A stretch of DNA of 11,034 nt, from positions 1,739 to 12,772 of the forward strand of contig WKLE02000594.1 of NCBI GenBank assembly GCA_014885115.2, given 5' to 3'. This DNA comes from Asterionellopsis glacialis (taxonomy: Eukaryota; Bacillariophyta; Plagiogrammaphyceae; Rhaphoneidales; Asterionellopsidaceae). Positions 1-6,268 of the stretch are shown piece by piece. A program made the position numbers and the translations under genes. Each line of letters opens with the position of its first letter. Positions within the stretch are counted from its first letter, which is position 1. Below the pieces are notes generated by a model, which was given only the letters and a program-made list of their open reading frames with translations, did no database searches and had not been told where the DNA came from.

Positions 1-321
1 TTTGAATTTGAATGAACCCAGAATTCCGACGCCGACCGCCGTTATCGAACCGGATAGATTTTCAAAACCACAGTAATTTCCAGAAAAGAAGCAATGTGCG
101 CGGAAATCGTGCGGGTTCGCGGCGTCTGTCAATCTTTCGTCTTTCGTTGTGCCTCGGATGGAATCTGGTTTGGACCCTCCAAGAAAAAGACAGCAACACG
201 AGATATCCCACCAACCTCTCTTCCCGCACCGCCTCCAACAAACCATTGTGACAAGAATCGGACTCCTGCGTTACGTTGTCCTTTATATTTGTTTGGAATA
301 CTTTTTTGCAATAAAACAATC
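1..321 (+). promoter_or_regulatory. Upstream region and probable 5' leader of the CCT beta gene
   Basis: No gene is recognised here. The first part is GC-richer with several CG dinucleotides. Around 170-245 it becomes rich in C, A and CT runs, as in many protist 5' leaders. A frame open from an ATG at 94 runs into the CCT start codon at 322 without a stop, but the peptide it would add resembles no chaperonin N-terminus, so I treat it as non-coding. No TATA box or initiator can be assigned with confidence. Confidence 0.4.
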
Positions 322-2308
322 ATGGAGCAAGCTTATATGGAACACGGCACAAGCGTGGATAAGGTGAGAAAAATCATTGTGTCTTTGTAAGGAATACAAG
401 CAAACAGATTTTTTTGTCGTTTGACAAAAAGTGCATTGGTGGGAAACACACCGCGCACCTGTCCACGGTTTCCCAAATTCCCTTTCTACTAACAAAAGTG
501 TACGAAAAAACGGAACCCTGTCTCACCAAAAATATTTTCCTTGATGAATTTCTCCTTCTCACTGAAACAACACAAAACACAACTACAACTTAATAAAAAC
601 TTGAATGATGTGTGCAGGGTGAGAATGCTCGTCTTTCATCTTTCGTTGGTGCGATTGCTATTGCAGATTTAGTGAAAACGACTCTTGGTCCAAAGGGTAT
701 GGATAAGATTTTACAATCGGTATCACCTCATAACCATCAACAAATTTCTGTAACAAATGATGGTGCCACGATTTTAAGATCTGTTCAAATTGACAATGCA
801 GCAGCCAAGGTACTAGTTGATATTGCCAAGGTTCAAGATGATGAGGTTGGTGATGGTACGACATCAGTTGCAGTTCTTTGTGGTGAATTGTTGCGAGAAG
901 CAGAGCAACTTGTGGCACAACGTATCCATCCTCAAACTATTGCACAGGGATGGCGTTTGGCACGAGCTGCAGCTCGAAAGGCCCTGGAGGACGCATCTAT
1001 TGACAACTCCGCTGACGAAGCTGAATTTCGTAGGGATTTGACCAAGATTGCTCAAACGACCTTGTCGTCCAAGCTTTTGACACATGAAAAGTCACACTTT
1101 TCCAATCTTGCTGTGGATGCTGTACTACGATTGAAGGGATCTAACAATTTGGAACATATTCAGATTTTAAAAAAGCCTGGTGGATCTCTCCGTGATTCGT
1201 ACCTTGAGGATGGATTCCTTTTGGACAAACAAATTGGTGTTGGGCAACCTCACCGTATTGAAAATGCCAAGGTTTTGATTGCCAATACATCCATGGATAC
1301 AGATAAGATTAAAATCTATGGCAGTAAAGTTAAGGTTGATAGTATGAGTAAGGTTGCTGACATTGAAGAAGCCGAAAAGTCGAAAATGCGTGCCAAATGT
1401 GAAAAGATCATTGCTCATGGGTGCAATGTATTTATTAATCGTCAATTGATTTACAATTTGCCTGAAAGTATCTTTGCTGAACGAGGTATTATGGCTATTG
1501 AACATGCTGACTTTGATGGAGTTGAGCGGCTCTCGGCAGTTTTGGGTGGAGAAGTTGCCAGTACTTTTGACCATCCTGAACTCGTTACGTTAGGTGAATG
1601 TGAAATCATTGAAGAGGTACGCCGTTCAGTATAAATTCACATCATTACTCTTACTTTTGCAATATGTGCCATGTGGATATGATATCCTCTGTTTTGATTC
1701 GAAACTACCCCCTTCTCACTCGCTTTTTCCTCCGATTAATCTTCCTTTGTTCCCAGGTTATGATTGGTGAGGACAAGGTAATTCGTTTCGGTGGATGTAA
1801 ATCTGGTGAAGCCTGTACAGTTGTCTTGCGTGGTGCATCCTCCCATGTATTGGATGAGGCAGAACGTTCCCTTCATGATGCTCTCTGTATCTTGACATCT
1901 ACCGTGAGAGAACCTCGTACTATTTGTGGTGGTGGTTGTACAGAAACTATCATGGCACAAGCTGTTGATCGTGCCGCCGAAGAAACGCCTGGTAAGAAGG
2001 CCTTGGCCATGTCAGCATTTGCTCGTGCTCTTCGACAGTTACCTGCCATTGTAGCCGACAATGGTGGGTACGATTCAGCTGAACTCGTAACACAACTAAG
2101 AGCTGCACATGCTGCCGGGAAAAAGACATCAGGTCTTGACATGTACAATGGAACTATTGGTGATATGAAAGAATTGGGTGTCATGGAAAGTTTTAGATCA
2201 AAAATGCAAGTATTACAAAGTGCATCGGAAGCTGCAGAAATGATTTTACGTGTTGACGACATTATCAAATGTGCACCTCGTCAAAGAGAGGAGGGGATGG
2301 GATACTAA
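322..2308 (+). CDS. CCT2: T-complex protein 1 subunit beta (CCT2), cytosolic chaperonin
   Basis: This gene encodes the beta subunit of the hetero-oligomeric double-ring chaperonin CCT/TRiC, which folds actin, tubulin and other cytosolic proteins using ATP. Exons are 322-363, 618-1616 and 1757-2308; introns 364-617 (GTGAGA...GCAG) and 1617-1756 (GTACGC...CCAG) are both phase 0. The product is 530 residues, against 535 in human CCT2. Family motifs are TLGPKGMDK (36-44), NDGAT (61-65), GDGTTSV (92-98), the ATP-binding loop, and GGGC (405-408). The stretch after NDGAT and the block [11 protein letters not shown] at the third exon start follow animal and fungal CCT2 closely. The start at 322 puts DK|GENARL where other eukaryotes have EEKGERAR or EERAENAR. 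The loop between MDKIL and TNDGAT is about two residues longer than in human. The terminal GMGY differs from human, which is normal for this tail. Beta rather than another subunit is clear from the near-continuous match. Confidence 0.97.
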
Positions 2309-2760
2309 GAAGAAAAAAAACGTTGTGGTACTAACCCATAAATATATAAAAAAGAAAAGCTGGAACAAATCATATTACAACACCTCTTTGCTCGTTGTTT
2401 TGGAGATGGCTCGCTCCTGCGCCCTTCAGGTGGATCCATGTTTTTGCAAAAAGGGAAAATCAACGTATTGGTTTGAGTACCTCAGAAGTTCAGAGCAAAA
2501 TTCGAATAACCTGAAGTCAATCTCAATCGAACGACAAATAGAATCTATATCAAATCATTCATTCATATATGTACGAAAGCTTTTCTAAGTTTGATTTAGT
2601 GATCCCGCGGACGTAGTCTGTTTCACATTAAGTGGATGCATGCCCTAAAATTCCAAATCTTGTACATGACTCATTCATTTTGTGTTTGTACAGAACGTTG
2701 AGTGGTATATCACTAAACCGCACACATTACGTACGTAATTGGCAAGCCCTTTTTTGTTGT
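2309..2760. other. Convergent intergenic region (two 3' ends)
   Basis: This 452-base stretch lies between the stop codons of two converging genes and must hold both 3' untranslated regions and terminators. It starts with A-rich sequence and ATATATAAA-like words at about 2340-2350. I see no conserved protein, RNA gene or repeat. An open frame running through it on the plus strand is in a different frame from the CCT exon and looks accidental. Confidence 0.5.
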
Positions 2761-3782
2761 TTAGCGGTAGTTGGCATAGACATCATTGGCAGAAGCAGTT
2801 CCCTTGTACAATTCATTGAGTGCCTGAGCTTTGGCAGTTTCTTTCCTTCCACTTCCTCCTGTTTGCTGAGCGTAGTGCTGCTCCATTTCGGCCTGTTGTA
2901 CTTGAAGTGCCATTTGCTGTGCATATTCCTGGAAGCTGACGTATCCATCTCCATCATGATCAAAGTCTTCGAATTTTGGATAATCCTTTTCTGCAAGTCC
3001 AGGGTAGTTTTTCAAGTAGTTGTTCACGTACATATTGAACTCAGCCCGACTAATTCTGTCATCACCATCAATATCTGGCTGCTTAAATTCATCGTAATCA
3101 CGTTGAATCGCCTCAAGCTCATGCTTTGCCTCTGTCTGCTTAAGAGCATCCTGAAGCTGTTCTGCCATGTATTGGAGCTCCTGGTTTTGTTCTGTGAGTT
3201 TGTACACATCGTTGTAATACTGAGAGTAAAGTTGTTTTTGTTCTTTTTGGAACTTGGCCTTTAGTTTCTTTGTGGCACGACCGGAATGGACTTTACCACC
3301 AAGGAACCATGCTGCTGCAGAAGCAACGACCAACTTTCCCATGCCGCCGCTAAAGAATGGAACATCATTGTTGTAGATAGTTGTTGTAGGCAGATAAAGA
3401 GAACCAACAAAAGAGGTGAGTCCAACTTTTTGGAACCAATAAACCACGAATCTTTCCCAAAATACATTCCGCGTGGAGCAATCTTTGGTATTGAATAAGG
3501 CAAATCAATGGTTATTCTGAATACTTCCGAATACAAATTTATGAAAAATAAATATAATAAAAAAAATATTTTAATACAGCATACGTCATAAGCCATCACT
3601 CACCCGCCACCGCCTTGCTTGTCTTGTTGTTTTGCAGCATAGTTGGAGTACAAGTTGTCTTGTTCGTAACTATCAGCATAATCTTGATAATCAGGATAGT
3701 CTTGAGCGTATTCTTGAGAAAGGACAAGGCTTGCAACAAGAAAGAGACCAAGAACAGGTCGGCATTTTCCTAGAAACGTCAT
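2761..3782 (-). CDS. Secreted Tyr-rich, coiled-coil protein with two EF-hands
   Basis: The function is unknown. The gene has two exons, 3782-3604 and 3349-2761, with one phase-2 intron (3603-3350, GTGAGT...TTTAG) inside a Gly run; the product is 255 residues. Residues 1-22 form a signal peptide (a basic start, then LGLFLVASLVLS). A Tyr/Asp-rich head (24-45) ends in QDNLYSNYAAKQQDK and leads into a Gly-rich linker (57-62). A short hydrophobic segment (66-78) is followed by a basic patch. A Gln/Lys/Glu-rich coiled coil spans about 85-148 and contains EQKQLYSQYYNDVY. Two EF-hand loops follow: DIDGDDRISRAE (152-163; ligands D1, D3, D5, E12, with D at the usual Gly position) and the canonical DHDGDGYVSFQE (190-201). 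The tail is Gln- and Ala-rich. The ATG at 3782 was chosen because the upstream in-frame codon at 3794 is GTG. It probably binds calcium in the secretory pathway or outside the cell. The next gene on the same strand is a paralogue. Confidence 0.88.
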
Positions 3783-3949
3783 CTTGGTGGTCACTTTTTC
3801 TTGTATCTCGTTTGTGATCGTACTGATGGATCAATCGGTCGTGATGGGTGATGAGTCCTCATGACAAAGGACACGTGTAGCGTGATTCCGCGCGAAAATC
3901 CACGCGGTTTTTGTCATCATCTCTGTCTCGCTCAAGCGCAAGAAACGGT

Positions 3950-3969
3950 CAGAAATGAGCTAATTTCTG
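3950..3969. repeat. Near-perfect 20-bp dyad upstream of the EF-hand gene
   Basis: CAGAAAT and ATTTCTG flank a six-base centre that includes AGCT, so 18 of 20 positions are palindromic. It lies about 170 bases upstream of the minus-strand start codon at 3782. It could be a dimeric transcription-factor site. Confidence 0.6.
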
Positions 3970-3978
3970 TCGTATTTA

Positions 3979-3996
3979 CAGGATATAGGTATCCTG
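3979..3996. repeat. Inverted repeat CAGGATA / TATCCTG
   Basis: Two perfect 7-base arms are separated by four bases (TAGG), only nine bases from the dyad at 3950-3969 and in the same promoter region. Confidence 0.6.
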
Positions 3997-4020
3997 GAGT
4001 CGTTGACGGTTCTGCATGAC

Positions 4021-4036
4021 GAAAATCATGGTTTTC
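4021..4036. repeat. Near-palindrome GAAAA-TCATGG-TTTTC
   Basis: Fourteen of 16 positions are palindromic, around a CATG core. It is the third dyad in a 90-base cluster. A GCATGA/TCATGC pair lies just outside, so the symmetry extends further with a small bulge. Confidence 0.5.
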
Positions 4037-4617
4037 ATGCTCACGATTTTGCTTTTACCCGACTGAATGCCCACTGGCCGTCACAAATTGAATCTTGATT
4101 GAACTATAAAGAATCTTGGTTGATAAAAGTTGTTGGTACGAAAGGAGATTTCAAAATAAGAATTTGAGAATTGGCTAGAAAAGGGGGCTCCAGGCACCGA
4201 CCAGTCATCAGCGTCATATTTTCTAAAAGATTGACCAGAGAATATTAAAATCATTATCTTGCAATCAATACGGTTGAATTGGATTGAACTTTCACGCAAA
4301 ATTCGTTGAGAAGATAACAGAAATGTCTATTATCTAATAATCTTGAAAAATAGTTTTATTGGTAGCAGTCCCAAGCTTCTGTAATTGTTGCCTACATAGT
4401 TGATCAGTCTCATGATTTTTTTTGTAGCCAACAAATCCGCCAAGGGTGAATACATTTTGCTAGTTCGATGGTATTCTCGAATTTCTATAATCACCGTGTA
4501 TAATACAGTACAATAGATTCCATCTCCACGGAAAACAACTGTGTTCTATGCGCTTTGCTGTCTCTTTCTTGAAATCTAAATAACTGTTGTACACAATCGA
4601 AACCACATTTTTTCTTC

Positions 4618-5294
4618 TTACTTCATCCTGACACCCATTTGTTCAAGAGCTTGTACCAATTGTCCATTTTGTTCCTGTAAAGTGTAAACATCGTTGTAAT
4701 ATTGTGTGTAAAGCTGCTTTTGCTCTTGTTGATGTTTCTTGTTCAGTTTTTTTCGTAGCCTATCGGAGTGAATCTTGGCACCAGCTAACCACCCAACACA
4801 TCCTCCCATTATTAGTTTTCCTAATCCCATACCGCTAAAACAAAAATCAAGGCAAAAGGCAGAATGTTAGTATGTTGCGTTTGGCATTGCTTGTAGACAT
4901 CATTCTTCCAATGAAACCATGACCTTGCTTTTCCACTCTAGGCATGTGAAGTTCTACCGATTACGGAAGGTTAGATGGTTCCATGAAGTGCTCCGCGTGG
5001 CAATTTCGAAAGTTTTCCTTCAATACAAAAATTACATAATTCAATACAAAAATTTGGACAAATCAATAGAACTTCAAACGTACAAATGACAGACGAAGGG
5101 ACACAAAAATTTCCTTTTTTGTGATGGCGATGGCACTCGACTTACCCAGCTTGTCCAGCTTCCTTCTCTTGTTGCCTCATGGCATAATCATGGTAAAGAT
5201 TATCTTGTGAATATTCATCTCCATATGATTCTTGGTATTCTTGAGCCCCAACGACTGCAATGATAAGAAGAGCGAATAACGAGCGAATGTTCAT
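4618..5294 (-). CDS. Secreted Tyr-rich coiled-coil protein, EF-hand-less paralogue
   Basis: The function is unknown. The gene has two exons, 5294-5146 and 4834-4618, with a phase-2 intron (5145-4835, GTAAGT...TTTTAG) at the same place in the Gly linker as its neighbour. The product is 121 residues. It has a signal peptide (1-17, LFALLIIAVVGA), a Tyr-rich head ending in QDNLYHDYAMRQQEK, and a Gly-spaced hydrophobic segment (GKLIMGGCVGWLAGAK, about 55-70) resembling a glycine zipper. A basic stretch leads into a coiled coil with EQKQLYTQYYNDVYTLQEQN. About 30 of 51 residues from KL to EQN match the neighbour. It stops about 15 residues after EQN, so the linker, both EF-hands and the tail are absent. 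The ATG at 5294 gives a clean signal peptide; upstream in-frame codons encode Lys/Ser-rich sequence. The bases at the stop (GAA|GTAAGA) resemble a splice donor, so a further exon is not excluded, though none is visible downstream. Confidence 0.85.
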
Positions 5295-5444
5295 CTTGAT
5301 CGGTGTCTTTTTTGTCGTGCTTTTTTGCTTTTTGTAGTTGTGTGATGCGGGCGATGTTGAATTTTTAGAAACCCTTGAGGCAACCGGTATCTTGCGCTTC
5401 GACACGTTCGGTCTGGTACACAGTAGGACCTACCTCATGTACCT

Positions 5445-5462
5445 GGTACAGGTACCTGTACC
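5445..5462. repeat. Perfect 18-bp palindrome GGTACAGGTACCTGTACC
   Basis: The 18 bases equal their own reverse complement and contain a central GGTACC. Another GTACC lies at 5439-5443, so GTACC-T-GGTAC is nested into its left side. It lies about 150 bases upstream of the paralogue start codon at 5294. Confidence 0.85.
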
Positions 5463-5680
5463 GGTAGACTACAGTACGTAAATTCCATGATATGCATCTG
5501 TGTGTGTTTGCTCTGCGCAACCGCGCAAGTTCCGGCTCTCGCTCCGGTGGTGGGGGATTCAACTTCTTGACGAAGGATCGGGATCGATTTCCCGACATGT
5601 GTTGAAGACTGATAGGTCGTACCTGAACCAGTTACATACTTCCTTACTTAATACTATTTCGTGTATATTAAAGTGTTTTG

Positions 5681-5706
5681 TCCGTTGAAATTCAAATCTC
5701 AACGGA
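5681..5706. repeat. Inverted repeat TCCGTTGA / TCAACGGA
   Basis: Two perfect 8-base arms flank a 10-base loop. It is unrelated in sequence to the GGTAC motif and sits roughly midway between the two divergent start codons. Confidence 0.6.
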
Positions 5707-5883
5707 AATCATTCAAGCACATATCAACTTACTTTCTATCAAAAGGTTAGGTATCAGAAGGGGTGTTGTTGTTCGATATTAAGTTTGTATGATGACTTGA
5801 CAATTTTTAGAATTGGAAGTATCTATGATAAACCGTGACACGAACCAAACGCATTGGTAATATTCTTGTTGTTAGTGGGTCGT

Positions 5884-5909
5884 GGTACAGTACCTCGTAC
5901 CAGGTACGA
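5884..5909. repeat. Paired GGTAC dyads
   Basis: Two adjacent inverted repeats each have a single central base: GGTAC-A-GTACC (5884-5894) and TCGTACC-A-GGTACGA (5895-5909). Both are perfect apart from the odd centre, and they abut without a gap. Confidence 0.8.
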
Positions 5910-5943
5910 CTTCATTATTTGTTTCTGCTTAACTGTACCAGGC

Positions 5944-5976
5944 ACCAGGTACACGGCACAGGTGCGTGTACCTGGT
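5944..5976. repeat. 12-bp perfect stem hairpin, ACCAGGTACACG arms
   Basis: Bases 5944-5955 are the reverse complement of 5965-5976, leaving a nine-base loop in which CAC (5957-5959) and GTG (5962-5964) could pair further. A second GTACCTGGTA copy follows at 5981-5990. It is the strongest predicted stem in the window. Confidence 0.85.
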
Positions 5977-6123
5977 AGAAGTACCTGGTATCTGTTTGTT
6001 ACCGACTGTTACCACAGGTACGAGTACTGAGTGAAAAAAAGACGTCGAAGAATTCTGAAAACAAGAATCAACACATTTAGCGATAGCTGCTACCATACCA
6101 AGAAAGTCCTCTAGCTAGTTGTA

Positions 6124-6153
6124 GTCCTAACTGGTAGGACTAGTCCTTAGGAC
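6124..6153. repeat. Overlapping AGGAC / GTCCT palindromes
   Basis: AGGACTAGTCCT (6136-6147) is a perfect palindrome. It overlaps GTCCTA-5 bases-TAGGAC (6124-6140) and GTCCT-T-AGGAC (6143-6153). Four alternating copies of one five-base word therefore make several mutually exclusive hairpins, framed by CTGGT before and ACCAG after. Confidence 0.75.
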
Positions 6154-6199
6154 ACCAGGTCCCATAATAAGTACGAATAAAAACCAGGTATTTACCAGG

Positions 6200-6254
6200 A
6201 CTTCTTGGTCACGACGAGAAGCTTGGTACCATACTTCTTGGTCACGACGAGAAG
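6200..6254 (+). repeat. 22-bp direct repeat, two copies, 33-base period
   Basis: The 22 bases at 6200-6221 recur exactly at 6233-6254. Each copy starts ACTTCTTGGTC and ends GAAG, and the 11 bases between them hold GGTACC. The second copy ends 14 bases before the lipase ATG at 6269, so both probably lie in the 5' leader or core promoter. Confidence 0.9.
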
Positions 6255-6268
6255 ATTGCACGACGACG

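Larger units (their letters stand above)
3783..4617. promoter_or_regulatory. Intergenic region: promoter of the EF-hand gene and 3' end of its paralogue
   Basis: No gene is recognised in these 835 bases. The part near 3783-4040 should hold the 5' leader and promoter of the minus-strand EF-hand gene. It contains a CACGTG box near 3873, an ATGAG-TC-CTCAT dyad at 3851-3862, and three further dyads listed separately. The part near 4300-4617 is AT-rich and should be the 3' untranslated region of the downstream paralogue. A 72-codon minus-strand frame at 4081-4299 has no recognisable protein character and no EF-hand pattern. Confidence 0.5.
5295..6268. promoter_or_regulatory. Divergent promoter region rich in GGTAC palindromes
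   Basis: This region separates the minus-strand paralogue from the plus-strand lipase gene, so both promoters should lie here. No protein-coding gene is seen. It is dominated by GGTAC/GTACC words (positions 5415, 5439, 5445, 5451, 5452, 5458, 5619, 5884, 5890, 5897, 5903, 5935, 5948, 5968, 5981, 6017, 6225 and 6226) and by CCAGG/CCTGG words. Many pair as palindromes. The part from 5687 to 5880 is plain AT-rich sequence. Individual repeats are listed separately. Confidence 0.6.

Noticed and set aside
2250..2588. 112-codon plus-strand frame across the CCT2 stop
   Set aside because: It overlaps the conserved CCT2 C-terminus in another frame and continues into AT-rich 3' sequence; the peptide is low-complexity.
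2632..3264. Long plus-strand reading frame opposite the EF-hand exon
   Set aside because: It is antisense to a strongly supported exon, and its Leu/Ser/Val-rich, Ile/Phe-heavy translation is what reversed Gln/Lys/Glu codons give. It shows no domain.
4081..4299. Minus-strand frame containing KYDADD, considered as an EF-hand remnant or extra exon of the short paralogue
   Set aside because: The ligand spacing D-x-D-x-D...E is absent and no similarity to the neighbour's EF-hand region is seen.
5365..5688. Two overlapping frames on opposite strands in the palindrome-rich region
   Set aside because: Their translations come from repeated GGTAC sequence and flanks, with no start context or protein pattern.
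5411..6254. The repeat cluster as a CRISPR array or an intact MITE
   Set aside because: There is no regular repeat-spacer structure, and I could not find matching terminal inverted repeats with a target-site duplication bounding the region.
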